In this document: positions 47,436 through 59,175 of the stretch, piece after piece
Layout of the letters: each line of letters starts with the position of its first letter
How positions within the stretch are numbered: position 1 is the stretch's first letter
From: Adiantum capillus-veneris
Taxonomy: Eukaryota; Streptophyta; Polypodiopsida; Polypodiales; Pteridaceae
DNA: 64,000 nt
NCBI GenBank assembly: GCA_014529385.2
Contig: CM043964.1
Span: 4,644,997 to 4,708,996 of the forward strand
Reading direction: 5' to 3'
Notes under the pieces: generated by a model
Databases searched by the model: none
The model's input: only the letters and a program-made list of their open reading frames with translations
What the model was told of the DNA's origin: nothing
Made by a program: the position numbers and the translations under genes

Positions 47436-48574
47436 GCTCTTTGAACATGTCTCACATTCTTCAGCGTGAAAGAAGAGCCATTTTGAAACTTCAATTGAAC
47501 ATCTCCAACACCTAAGATCTCACATGTCTGCCCATTGCCTAGCCGAGCATGATCTTTAGTGGCCACATAAGTGATAAACCACTCCTTGTTTGGAGACACA
47601 TGAAGTGATGCCCCTGAGTCTATAATCCAGCCACTCAGTGCATGTCCATCAGATTCTGTAAGAAGAGCTGAGTCCATTGTATTCTTCAAGAAGTAGATGT
47701 CTCTTGACAGTAGACTGTCATCCTCTGCAACAGTGTTTGTCACATTTATTTCTTGAATCTTCACTGAGGACTTGTTCTTCTCACCATGGTCTTCAGCTTT
47801 CTCTTTGCCTTTTTCTGCTTTCCATTCTCTGTAGTCTCTTTTCATGTGACCCTTCTTGCCACAATGGTAGCATTCTATGTCACCCTTGCCTTTAGCACTG
47901 CGGGACTTGCTACGAGACCGATTCCTCTTTCCACCTTTGTACTTTTCTTTGATCCTTCCCCTGACAACTAAGGTTGTTCCTTTGCCTTTATCCATTGTCT
48001 TTCTGTTGGTTTCTTCAGTAAGCAGACTGCCTTCTACACCTGCTATGGTCAAACCATCTGGAGGTGCAGAATTACTCAAAGTTGTGCAAAAAGTGTCCCA
48101 ACTTTCCGGCAATGTGATCAACAGGAACATAGCTCTAACAGGTTCATCAAAATTGACACCTTGAGCTGACAACTGACTGTAGATGGTGTTGAATTCATTC
48201 AGATGATTGGACATAGGTGTCCCTTCTTTCATCTTCAAGTCAACAAGCTTCTTAAGCCAGTATACCTCTGAAGCTGCACTCTGCTTCTCATAAAGATCAC
48301 TCAGCTTTGTCCATGCTTCATAATCCGACATCTCATCTGGTACATTGAAGTAAACGCTTTCTGCCAAAGTCAGCATAATGGTAGAAAGTGCCAATTCATC
48401 CATTTCTCTCCATTCATCTTCGTCCATATCTTCTGGTTTTATCCCCTTGAGCTTTATAGGTTTTATCTGCTTCTTTTGTACCAACACGTGCCAAATCTGC
48501 TTCTTCCACAATGGGAAATTTGTTCCATCCAACTTCTTGATATTGTAAAGATCAGTGTCCTGTGATCCAGCCAT
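47432..48574 (-). pseudogene. Copia-2 gag and protease active site
   Basis: A 380-codon frame starting at a good ATG (48574). It has the copia gag fold (LDGTNFPLWKKQ near residue 15, LWHVL-type helices, TLPESWDTF near residue 155), a basic Arg/Ser/Lys linker and a zinc knuckle near residue 235. The knuckle reads C-Y-H-C-G-K-K-G-H-M-K-R-D-Y: the fourth zinc ligand, normally Cys, is Tyr (TAC). The protease active site GWIIDSGASLH follows near residue 315. The frame runs out near NVRHVQ. Gag itself is otherwise unbroken. Confidence 0.9.
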
Positions 48575-49330
48575 AGCTAAGCTTCACAGTAGTTTACTTT
48601 CTTGGGAAAAATTAGGTAGAGTTTTCCCTGTAAACTAACCTCTGAACCAATATCAACCTGTCAAATGAACCAAGAAAGCTTCAGATTCTGCAGAAATTTT
48701 GGCAAAGTCTCCTTTGTAAAATGGCTCTGGTGTACTCAAAACAGACCGAAAAACAGCTCAAAAAACTACCGTCTCTCTAACACTGTAAGCTGTGGGTAAA
48801 CCTGTCATGCACCTGTACTATCTCTCACTGTCCTATCACTGTCCTGTAAGCATAGACTGCAACAATGCCTCAACGGCAGTAAAGCAAAGATGCAATCCCA
48901 ACTGTCTAACTCACAGTCAATACATCCTAGCTGCCTATCTAAGGGTGCTCGAGGGATCGCTCCAAGACTTGTATCACCGAAAGGATCTCAACATTCGAGA
49001 ATCCCTCAGCTCAATAAAACCTTACTCGACCTTCAGCAAATGCTATAGTAAATCTGACAATACATAGACTTCCCACAAAGTCATACATCCACAAATTTCT
49101 CACTGTATGTTGTAACCGCTACGGTGGTTGTTTGTTGCGTGACTCACAGCCCGTAAACCCTCAACAAACATACATCATCTCTGACAATACATCCCATGTG
49201 GAAGTACCTACATTGTCAGGATGAAATCTGGAATATGAAGCAGCAAACACAAGCTACCTGATGAACTAGTGGATGTCGCCTACAGTCTGTGTAGATACGC
49301 CCGTGTTGTATGTGACACGCTGTGAAGGAT
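48575..49330 (-). other. Copia-2 untranslated leader, proximal part
   Basis: Non-coding DNA between the gag ATG and the LTR of element C. The rest of this leader is at 61508-61768. No other gene is seen. Confidence 0.7.
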
Positions 49331-50313
49331 TGGGGGGTGGCCTCTATAACACCTCCATACTCACAAGATATATGAGGAAAAGTAAAGTATCTCTCACAAG
49401 AGGATAGGATCCAATCTCCACTCACAAACACACTCACCCTTGCATGCACAAAACCCCGCCTACACTCGACTAGCTTCCCTCTATACTGTCATAGCCCTAG
49501 CTATGATCAATTGTAGTCAAGGAAGCAAAAAAGGCACTAAATTTTGGGAAAACAAACCAATGAAAACAAAGAAAAATCTCTAAACTTTTGTTCATAAACA
49601 CCATACCCTCACACCATCTCAGTAAACCTTGCATACGCAAGAAGGGGCTCCATAGTCGCTCCCAACCATGTACACAAACCCATCAAAAACCATGTCAATC
49701 ATGAGTTATAAAAAAACTCATGATACTCAGCCAAAAAACTCAGAAAAAACCATGGAAAACATGGGGAAACAACCTCCCATTAACAACAATAACAAGGGGC
49801 TTTCACTGCCAAACCTGAGTAGCACGCACACACGTACAAGAGAGCTCCACTTCACGGGGCTTCCATCACCAAAAGGAGAGAAGAGGGGTGAAAGTTCAGA
49901 GGTCACCACCCATGTTCATGGCCTTGTTTATGAGAGACACACTCTCAAATCAAGGCTCCACGCCCTCGCACACACACACGGACACCTCCACTACACAATC
50001 CCCACGCACCACCGCAGACTACAGCAAGAGAGGCTTTCTTCTTCACAGCTGAAAACTCCCACTCACTCACGACCCCAAGTTGATAAAAACTCAGTTTTTC
50101 TTCATCTTTTTAAATCACTAACTTCTATGTACAAAAACAGCAAAACTATGTACCCCGCACAACTGGCCCACATGCGTAGAGACAGCTGGCACACACCGCC
50201 TTTGTACACTTTGTACAAGCATTCTTTATTTACATATAAGGCCCCCAAAAGCATTAAAAACATATCTCAAATACTTTGGGGTGGTCCGCACCATTTCGCC
50301 AAAACACGTCACA
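49331..50313 (-). repeat. Element C 3' LTR
   Basis: Plus-strand ends TGGGGGGTGGCC and ...ACACGTCACA. It matches 60502-61507 closely, except that the other copy has about 23 extra bases near 61290. Confidence 0.9.
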
Positions 50314-50330
50314 TATTGCCCCCTCAACAA
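50314..50330 (-). promoter_or_regulatory. Element C polypurine tract
   Basis: Minus-strand TTGAGGGGGCAATA lies directly before the LTR start TGTGACG. Confidence 0.65.
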
Positions 50331-50395
50331 GCATGGAACACTTTCAAGTGTTTCATGTGCATACTTTCACATCATTGTAAACATTCTCCTATTTT

Positions 50396-51128
50396 TCATG
50401 CCATAAAAGACCCATAATATAATATGAGAGCTAAAAATAACATAAATTCTCTTACCATCCACCTCCATGTTGCATCCAATAAACATATGCATAACATAGT
50501 AGGAGCTTCTTCCACCGAAGCAAAATCCCATATGCTATTGACATGAGACATTTGTCTTTTCCCTCTATCATACACATAATTTTGCATTGAATCCAAGCCA
50601 AAAATTTCATGCTTCAACTCATACAAATCACTGATTTCAAATATATCAATCAAAGCATCTACATTCTGAAGCATAATTTGTCTAGTCAAGACATTCAAAG
50701 TGTCCTTGCATGCCAAACCACAAAAGAGCACTTTCTCTTGCCTATCACAATTAAGACCATAAGGCATGCCATCATCCAGCTTGGCAAGCATATCAAAGGC
50801 ACTAGCACAAAGCATATGACCATCCATATCATCAATATTTTCAAAGCAAAGAACCTTTCATTAGCCTCAAAACTTCCTCTAATATTCTCTCATGGTTGAT
50901 ATTAGAGCTTCCAACAACAAGTAGCTCACCAAGCAAGCCACTAACAGATATGCCATCATCAAGGACCACATCATCATGCAAAAATTTAGGCTGAAAATCA
51001 ACAATCAAATCATCCAAGTCATTACGTTTAAGCTCAACATGGGACTCCATAGAACCTTGTGCAACACAACCGTTCACATGATCGGCAACCATATGCATAT
51101 CATCAAACATGCCACAAGTGGAAACAAA
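50396..51128 (-). pseudogene. Element C ORF, C-terminal part
   Basis: Continues the ORF at 59237-59851 after CACTA-2; the reading frame is conserved exactly when the element and one AAA copy are ignored. The first frame (to 50841) is acidic, rich in Asp, Val and Leu. A frameshift near 50845 leads into 50827-50396, which has FCGLACKDTLNVL and a hydrophobic end. I do not recognise a domain. The whole downstream half is unlike known gag or pol proteins. Confidence 0.6.
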
Positions 51129-51195
51129 CACTACAAGAGGTTGTGTGCTCTTGTGATGCTGTTAGCGATGGAAATACACTGGGTTTTTATAACCC

Positions 51196-51390
51196 CCGGC
51201 GTCGCTAAAATCGTCGCTACAAGCGTCGCTATAACCGTCGCTATGACCATCGCTATATAGCGACGCTTATAGCGACGTATTTAGCGACGGTCATAGCGAC
51301 GGTTATAGCGACGTTTACACAGAAGACTATAGCAACGCTCATAGCGACGCTACAGAGCCATAAATAGCGACGGTTATAGCGACGCCCGAG
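51196..51390. promoter_or_regulatory. Subterminal transposase-binding-type motif array of CACTA-2
   Basis: Five copies of CGTCGCTA (one a variant CATCGCTA) are followed by nine of the complement TAGCGACG (one a variant TAGCAACG). The orientation flips at a 12-base palindrome CGCTATATAGCG at about 51250-51261. In En/Spm the TNPA protein binds short subterminal repeats; these are inferred to be the equivalent here. Confidence 0.8.
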
Positions 51391-51766
51391 AGAATTTTTT
51401 TTTTGGTGACAGGGCATTGAATGCCGTGCCACCCATCAACCATATTGTACTTGATTCACTTTTTAAAAAAAGTGCAAGGGTAGATAATAGACCCAAAATA
51501 GTCACCCAAAAGACGCATTGTTTGCAAAATTGACAAGCGTAAAATTGACAATTGTACACATCATAGGCAAAATGAATTGATTGGCAAATGTAATAATGAC
51601 AATTGTACAACATCATAGGCATAAAGAATTGATTGGCAAAAGGAACTGCGGTGACAAATGTGATAATATACATGGTTCAAAAAGACGTATAAAATCCGTC
51701 TCATGATACATAAGCTATGAGAAACCCTAAACTAATGCTATCTAGCTACGGCTAAACTGACGTCGT

Positions 51767-53076
51767 CTAGTCAGACGTCTCATCGCGTCCAAGCGACGTA
51801 TCTGTCGGATTCTGCAAAAAAAGACAATAAGACAGCTTTCAGTAAGTATAAACATATAACGACATTTATAAAACAATACAAAAAATAGAAAAGAGTAAAC
51901 CCTAATACTAACCATGCCGCCGCGAGAACTGAGAATGTCCATCAGGGCGTTTAAGCTCTTCCTGCCTGCGTACTCGCGCTCGTACGGTGTGGGATCATGT
52001 CCTGTCATCGACCACTGTCAAAACATACAAAGATTTCATTATGTTAGAATTAAAAAACTCATAAACCCTAAACTATCGAACATAAAGAGCAATGCGAAAA
52101 CACTTACAAAATCGGCCTCAAATGATGCCCATCCACCGCTCCCCAAGTGGTGCGAGCTCCCTGCCTCTACTCGCGCTCTGGCTGCATCCTTTTGTTGCTT
52201 CCACTTGTCGGGATTCTCGCGCGCTGCTTTCTTCGCATTCTTCCAATCTTCTTTGGCCAGCCAATGTGGCCTGTTCCACCCATTCTTGATTGCTTTTTGC
52301 ACTTCGGAACGCTTGTGTTTGCAGTATTCGCGCATTCGAATCTTCATCAGGTCTTCATTGAAGCGCTGATCCCGTGTTGGAACGGGAAACTCATCATGAA
52401 GTATGCTGATGACTCTGTTTTTTAAATCACTTGGTACTTCACTCCATTTGTTTAGTATGTAGTGTCTAAACAGCTGAGAGCAAAGACCACGCATGCGCGA
52501 GATCACCTTCTTGCCGTCATCATCCATGATGATGCCGCCGCTGAAGTCGACGGAGTAAGGCAAGCCCTCTGGCCGGTGACGCGTGAACCTGGGTGTCCCG
52601 GCAGGGGTCTCTAGCGGCGTGTCGATGGGGGTACGGACGTCATGTGTCTCCATCAGCGTCTGGGCCCCGAAGAGAGGAGTGTCCAGTGGGGTGGCTCCTG
52701 GCGGAGTAGGTAGAGGTGTGTAGCTGCTAGGAACAGTCAGCCGCGCAAAACCTGGCGTAGATGGCGATGATGTCGCTGGTGTGGGGGCGGGCAAAGAAGG
52801 GGAGGGTAAAGAGCCTCGTCGAACACGAGGCGGTGTGGAGGCATCGGCGGCGGAATCCCCACAACAACCGCCACCGCCACCACTAGAGCGCCGGTGTCTA
52901 GACGAGTGTGAAGATCGTCTCGTCGACGCCGAAGCTTCGGAGTGCGCCGAATGCTCCGAAAGAGAGGGAGATTCAGATGGAGTAGGAACGCGCGATGATG
53001 CGCCACAGCGATGATGCTCCACGTACCACTGTCTCTGCTGCGGTGACAAAGAAGAAAGAAACTCCTCATCATCCAT
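51767..53076 (-). CDS. TNPA-like CACTA protein (plant transposase, Ptta/En/Spm type)
   Basis: Three exons give an unbroken protein of about 371 residues: 53076-52108, 52014-51913 and 51811-51767, with introns of 93 and 101 bases that begin GTAAGT and GTTAGT and end in ACAG and GCAG. The start MDDEEFLSS is chosen because the upstream frame looks non-coding and an acceptor-like TGCAG lies just before it. Residues 20-200 are Ser/Pro/Thr rich and probably disordered. From about 210 a conserved block begins (WSEVPSDLKNRVI, KKAARENPDKWKQQKDAARA, SGGWASFEADF), as in the Ptta/En/Spm transposase family. It should bind subterminal repeats and assist TNP2. No lesion is seen. Confidence 0.8.
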
Positions 53077-53402
53077 ACCTGCATTAAACACACGAATATT
53101 TAAACTTAATATTGAATGAATAGAGTAGACAATGACGCAAAGACCATTAAATACAATGACGTAATGACGCATATAAATACAATGACGCAATGAATTGAGT
53201 GATAGAAGAGGCAATTCGAAAACTTAGAATTTTCAATCAAAAGATGTGAGCGCGAGTAGAAAAGAGCGTTATACACCATGGAAGGTACTTAGAGAGCTAG
53301 AGCTTTTACAACACGGAGCAAAATTGTTCAAATACAATATTTGTGGCTTTAAGAGATCTCTCTCTCATCCTCGCATAACTCAGCATAACTTCCTATATCT
53401 AT

Positions 53403-56400
53403 TTAGAGCTCTCCGTTTAAACACATATCCTCTGTTTCATTTTGTAGCTCCTCTGCATGCACCCCATATAGAGTAGTAACATCTTGATGCTCGTCTGGCA
53501 CCACCGCAGCGGCTTCTGATTGAGCATCTTCTCTGATCTCCTCCATTGATGCCGTTGTGATTGGCACATGGTAGCCTTCATACGTCGTTGCACTACGAGG
53601 GGCTACCTCTATGACGTACCACCAGTTTGATGTAGACTTTGTAGGATGAAATATTACCTGCCAGAGCCACATAACTTACATGAGAGCTTTCAAGCACATA
53701 ACTTGTAAAAGGGGGATGTTAACTATTTACATACTTACTTGTTCACAATGCTCTGGTAGAACGAAAGTGTCTCTTAGGTCAGTCCATTTCTTAGTAGAAT
53801 CCACCTCAAGAAAACCAGACTCTCCTCTACGCACAGTAGCGTTGCGACCCTCCATGATTATCTTGAACCATTGCACGTCGAACAAGTCGACAAAAAATCC
53901 TCTGTAATCGATCCTCAAAATCTCTTGCAGCGTGCCGAAGTAAGTGAGTTCCGCCACCACAGGATCTGCATCAGAGGAACGTCGTCGGCTGGACTGTTCA
54001 AATTTTGCCATGATTCCACAATCTTGAGTAAAACGCTTTTTGTCGATCCGTTCCACCCTAAAATGTCGACCTTTACACCATGATGTTGTGTATGACTTAT
54101 ACTACAACGAACAAAGATTATGAGTGGTCGTTCAAACGTTTAGAAATAAAGTCACTAGCATGTCGTACATTGCAAACTTACCTTGGTCGCGCAACCCCGA
54201 GAGTACTCCCACTCTTCCTCAGTCACTTCGTCACCGCATTGTTGTGCGCTTTTCAATTGGTTGTGCAACCATCTTAAGCTCATGAAGGTTGGTAGGCTCT
54301 CCAGACCCGTCGGATAGTGCATCGGTGGTCGTCTTCCCCGTCTCCACTCGATTCGTGCCCTTTGTCGCTCTTGCTTTGCATCCTCATATTGTGAAATCCA
54401 CTTTTGCATCACTGGATTGTGAAGCATGCAAAATCGGTTGATTTTAGCCTCTAGATCTTCCGTCATCTTCTTCTCAACACCGAGATTACACATGACAATC
54501 CCAGATATGCGCTCATCATCTATGGTTCGCCATAGCGTGTCCCGGGCTTTATCAAATCCATCTAGCCACTCTCCAATGTACACTAGGGACTCTGATACCA
54601 ACCAACCTTCTGCCATGCTACCCTCCGGACGTGCCTTTTGACGCACATATCCCTTAAGCGTTTTCATGAAACGTTCTAAGAAGAACATCCATCTGGAATG
54701 AACTATGCCAGCTATTTCCACCTCATCAACTATGTGAACAAGAAGATGCACCTGAATGGTTAGCATGGTAGTAGGAAAATGTTTCTCAAACATGCACACA
54801 AGCTCCGCAGCATTTAGTTTGGCAAATGGTATGGAGTCTACGTTGATCTCCTTTTGTGAGATCCATTGCACCAGCTTTGCAAGTTTGTAGATTGTGTTAC
54901 GGATGTCGAGAGACAAACATCCCTCAATGGAAACCGGTAAAATAAACTGTAAAGTATGTGCAGCAATGATATTAAAGTACACATTTTATGCAATGATATT
55001 AAAGTCCACTATGAACGTACCTGACACATTTTATGCCAATCGTGTGACTTCAAACCGGTAAGCTTTCCGTCTTTAGTAAAACACGTTCGGAGCGAGTGCA
55101 TTACGCCAGTGAGGGTCCGCAAAGATCGAATGGTCTCTTTTACTTTGTGTTCTTGGGCTCCTGTGAAAATCCATGGTGCTTTAGGGAGTTTTATCGATCC
55201 ATCAGACGCTGTTTGCGGCCAATATTGCTCCATACGATCCACATTTCTAAGGTCAACTCTGGCTCCCAAAGTATCTTTCTTGCCGGTCAGATGGTCCCAT
55301 AGTAGATTACCCACATTCTTGAATATGTGCATTGGATCGAGCAAGTGATTGATCATGAGTCGGGGCCAGTATGGTAACTCGTACCATAGAGATAGTCTCT
55401 TCATCCCTGGAGGCAATCCGTCATCGCACATCTCCTTCTGCTCTAACCATGCTTGTGCAGACATCCTTGGTGGCTCTCTTTCCAAATTAAAAATCCGTCG
55501 CGTAACACATGATTCTCTAGAAGATACGCTTGATGACCTTCATAGATTTTCTTCTTCAGTGAGGGCGCCCTACGTGCATTCAGTCTGGGTCCACATGTGA
55601 CACATGCTCTGTATCCGCTTGTTTGAAGCCCTGCATGTATACACATGATAATAGATCAACTATGGGAAAAAACAAGATTTACAGTGTCTGAGTGAGGAGT
55701 GTCAATAGATCACCTGAGCATTTTGTTAGCCCGGGATAGTCATGCATGGTCCACATTAGAATGCCTCTGATCAAAGCATTCCGTCGTCCTGTGTGTCGGC
55801 TCATATCCACCACCTCTATGCCAATCCACAATTGTTGTAGCTCTTCCAATAGTGGACGAAGATACACATCCATATTCTCCACTTTATATCGCCCTGGCAC
55901 AATCAAGCTTAGCCATAGGTGCCCCTTCTTCGTAGTCAACCACGGGGGAATGTTGTAGTTGACGATGACAACGGGCCATACACTGTAAGATGTTGATCTT
56001 TGACCAAATGGATTTACGCCATCCATAGCCAGGCCTAAGCGCAAATTTCGAGCTTCCCTGGCAAAATCCGACCATCTTCCATATATATGGTTCCAGGCTG
56101 CGCAATTTGCAGGAATTCGTAGCACACCATCCGAAGATTTATTCTCCTCATGCCATGATGCTAGGGCGGCCATGGACTTACATTCGAAGAAATGCTTGAT
56201 GCGAGGAAGCAGAGGAAAATGGCACAAAACCTTTTGTGGAATTTTTGTCCCGTGGAGATCTACTCGATATCTTTCGGAATCACATTTCGGACACTTCTCC
56301 ATGTCTATGTATTCCCCTCTGAAAAGAATGCAGTCATTAGGAGAAGCGTGGATAGAATTGTAATCCATCCCCAAGTTTCACAAAATCTTTCTTGCTTCAT

Positions 56401-57082
56401 CTCGGGAATCTGGCATCACATTGTCAGCTGGTAGTATGTGCTCTTTAAGAAATCTACACAACATAAAAATACGATACAGTCGTGTAAAAATCTATCAGAT
56501 CATTATACATTTAGAGTTTTATTAAAGTAAACTAATTGTAATAGATCACCTGAAAAGCGTTGTGACGCTAGTGTCACTCCATCCAAACTTTGCCTGCATG
56601 TTGAGAAGAACCAAGAGTGCTTTCAATCTAGACATACGTGCTCCATTATACAATGGCGTATCGGCTTCACTTTTCATATCATCATAGATAAGCCTTTCTG
56701 AATCCATGATCGTCTCGATCATTTCATCAATCTCGGGCTCAAACATTGCCTCGTTGGGAATGTGCTCTGCATGATCATCCCCCGAGCTGTCAGAGGCTAC
56801 ATCTTGTGGCCTCACATATGCTGCTTGACCAAAGCGCCTGCGAACACGTCTATTGGGTTGCAAGATTGCTGCTTGTTGGCCAGCGTCAGAGTCCGACGAG
56901 TTATAATTGGCAACAACTCGATCTATAATAGATGGATCGAACTCGCCAAATTCGCGAACGTGCTGCAAAGAAACACGTCTTGTCCATCGCACAGCATTCT
57001 TGCATTGATTACAAGGACATAAGACCCTCGTTGAGAGATAGGTGTTTCGGTTGGACGGTCCCACATCCTCGTCACTACTCAT
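53403..57082 (-). pseudogene. CACTA-2 tnp2 transposase (six exons, one stop, one frameshift)
   Basis: Exons 57082-56550, 56453-55714, 55630-55021, 54946-54182, 54101-53739 and 53657-53403, all with GT...AG introns of 74-96 bases and matching phases; total about 1,088 codons. Exon 1 is the transposase-associated domain (CPCNQCK). Exons 2-3 are the tnp2 catalytic region, with LAMDGVNPFG, YSVWPV and HLLDPMHIFKNV. Exon 4 matches DUF4218 (HLLVHIVDEVEIAG, MKTLKGYVRQKARPEGSMA). Exons 5-6 match DUF4216. Two lesions: an in-frame TGA at 56378-56380, where CACTA-1 has CAA, and a one-base deletion near 55497 in exon 3. Everything else is well preserved, so the damage is recent. Confidence 0.88.
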
Positions 57083-57144
57083 AATGAGGATAAAAATCTT
57101 ATAACCTGGACAACAAATTTAATATTCTATTGGCATTCTTCGTC

Positions 57145-57149
<5 letters not shown>

Positions 57150-57222
<73 letters not shown>
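57150..57222. repeat. (CT)n tract in the tnp2 5' leader
   Basis: About 36 uninterrupted CT units just upstream of the tnp2 start. CACTA-1 has a shorter GA tract at the homologous place (39168-39187). Confidence 0.9.
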
Positions 57223-57224
<2 letters not shown>

Positions 57225-57829
57225 CTCACATTCTCTAGTCATGTCCAATCCCCGCACACCTCGGTCTAGAGGTGCACGGAGATCAGAACCACCGGGTTAT
57301 AATCTCGTCTTTATTGGTCAATACCTATATTTGTGGGTACAAGAAATCTACAGACCCACGTCTACATGATACTGCATGTAGTGGACAAAACCCCCTTGCC
57401 TCTTCTCTAGCTGTAGCACTTCACAGCATCTTAACATCTTTTCACAGTAGATCTTTTCACTGTTCGTCTAACTCTAAACCCTAAACCGTAAGTAATTCTT
57501 GCGTGGACTCGATCTAACGTAAATAAGCGTAAATCTAACTAAAAATAAACCTAAATCTAATTTAACGTAAGTCTACATCTAACCTAATCTTTAACGTCTT
57601 TTGGGATAGTTTCCTACGACGTTAAAACTCTCTTCTTCTTGTGTGTGTGTGTGTGTGTGGGTAAACCTAAATAAACCTAAGTCTAATCTAATATAACATA
57701 AATCTAAATCTAACGTAAATTATGTTATTTAAAAAACAAAGAACCAAACTAACAGGGATTATAAGAACCTTAAAACTGATTTAACACATAATTTTCACAT
57801 AACTCGGCAAGAGTTGGCATTCTCATCAC
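57223..57829. other. CACTA-2 5' leader and TCTAAAT-rich DNA
   Basis: No transposase exon. A plus-strand frame at 57272-57484 (MHGDQNHRVIISSL...) is similar to a minus-strand frame at 38779-39096 in CACTA-1, i.e. antisense to tnp2 in both elements. This may be just conserved leader DNA. AT-rich CTAAATCTAA steps follow from about 57500. Confidence 0.5.
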
Positions 57830-58157
57830 TAAAGATGTGAGAGTTAACTTCCGGCGGTGACGCTGCCTCATCTCCATCCACATCTGACGACAGCAATTGG
57901 CCCTTTAGACCGTTCTTGCTCTTGTTACTAACTTTGAAGTTGTTGTTGAATGACTAGAGGTTGTCTAGATGGTCATTGTGTCGGGGATGTAGTGACTCTT
58001 GCCGCCCTGAAGATCCACCTTCTTCCCTATCTTCTGAAGACATTTCACCAGTACTTTTGGATCGACGGAGCCCACCATGAGTGAAGGCAGCAATAACCTA
58101 TATTCCATTGATGGCTTTCTTCACCCGCTTCATGCAGGCATCGCAGTCTATGGAGAC
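57830..58157 (-). pseudogene. Captured heavy-metal-associated (HMA) domain gene fragment
   Basis: On the minus strand the translation begins VSIDCDACMKRVKKAINGI, matching the M-x-C-x-x-C-x-K-x-V-K-K-A-L core of HMA domains, with both metal-binding Cys residues. After a frame change, at about 58064-58005, it gives VDPKVLVKCLQKIGKKVDL, the C-terminal strand and helix of plant HMA proteins of the HIPP type. A third frame gives an Asn/Lys/Ser-rich tail, like the disordered tails of such proteins. Stops and at least two shifts break it. It lies between two copies of a ~110-bp CACTA sequence (57548-57656, 58256-58360), inside CACTA-2, so it was captured from a host gene. Confidence 0.75.
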
Positions 58158-58550
58158 CTAAATCTAATCTAATATAACGTAAATCTAAATCTAGCGTAAA
58201 TAAACGTAAATCTAATTAAAAATAAACCTAAATCTAATTTAATTTAACTTAAATAAACCTAAATCTAATTTAACGTAAGTCTACATCTAACCTAATCTTT
58301 GACGTCTTTTAGGATAGTTTCCTACGACGTTATAACTCTCTTCTTCTTGTGTGTGTGCGCGTGTGTGGATGTGTGTGCCAATAAAAAGAGATAAATGGTA
58401 TAACCTTTCTATCACCCATGCCAAGTATGATAGATTGGTTATGCCATTTCCCTCTTGAATAATAGGTCTTGAGTTCAACTCCTCGTCGGCTAGATCTTTA
58501 GGTCTTTTAATTTTAATTAGTTTCCTACGACGTTAAATTAGTTTCTCTCT
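58158..58550. repeat. TCTAAAT-rich DNA with second copy of the ~110-bp CACTA repeat
   Basis: 58256-58360 repeats 57548-57656 (AAGTCTACATCTAACCTAAT and then TTTCCTACGACGTTA). It ends in a GT-rich tract near 58345-58375. No gene is seen. Confidence 0.7.
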
Positions 58551-58922
58551 CTTTCTCTCTCAATGTGTGTGCGTTTTTTTGGATCGTATGCATGTTTTCT
58601 CTCTCTTTTCCTCTCTCAATGTGTGCGTTTTTTGTTTATGCATGTTCTCTCTCTCTTTTCCTCTCTCAATGCGTGCATTTTTTGTTTATGCATTCTCTCT
58701 CTCTCTTTTCCTCTCTCAATGTGTGTGTGCATTCTTTGTTTATGTATGTGTGTGTGCGTTTTTGTTTATGTTTGTACTCTCTCTCTCTCTCTCTCTCAAA
58801 ACACTATGTGTGTGTGTGTATGTGTGTGTGTGAGAGAGAGAGAGAGGGAGAGAGAAAGAGGGGAAGGGAACATGAGAGTGAGGAGAGGGAAGGAGCATAC
58901 CTGGCTCTCCTTCCTCTCCTCG

Positions 58923-58962
<40 letters not shown>

Positions 58963-58965
58963 GAG

Positions 58966-59007
<42 letters not shown>

Positions 59008-59010
59008 GAG
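58551..59010. repeat. Subterminal ~50-bp minisatellite and CT/GT/GA tracts of CACTA-2
   Basis: CTCTCAATG recurs at about 58557, 58613, 58663 and 58713, i.e. a ~50-bp unit containing TTTTGTTTATGCAT and CT runs. (GT)n and (GA)n follow. Reading frames here are tract artefacts. Confidence 0.85.
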
Positions 59011-59115
59011 AGCGTTACTTGCTCCTTGCTTGAGGGCGCCAAAAAACTTAGATCTGAGATCAACTCAGATCTGAGATCTGAGTTTTTGGGCGCGCTGTTA
59101 TTTTTTTAGCCCAGT

Positions 59116-59175
59116 CGGCGTCGCTATGAGCGTCGCAAATTTACAAAGAAATTTGCGACGCTCATAGCGACGCCG
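59116..59175. repeat. Perfect 27-bp inverted repeat, CACTA-2 subterminal hairpin
   Basis: Left arm 59116-59142 and right arm 59149-59175 are exact complements with a 6-base loop (ACAAAG). The arms contain CGTCGCTATGAGCGTCGC, i.e. the subterminal motif in both orientations. Confidence 0.95.

Noticed and set aside
47677-48164. Plus-strand frames over the Copia-2 gag
   Set aside because: Shadows of the minus-strand gag gene, which has clear domain motifs.
49668-50417. A 249-codon plus-strand frame, with a relative at 60839-61195
   Set aside because: Both lie in the two LTRs of element C, antisense to it; similarity reflects LTR identity.
58563-59109. Overlapping plus- and minus-strand frames rich in Cys/Val/Ser
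   Set aside because: Product of GT/CT/GA tracts and a 50-bp minisatellite in CACTA-2.
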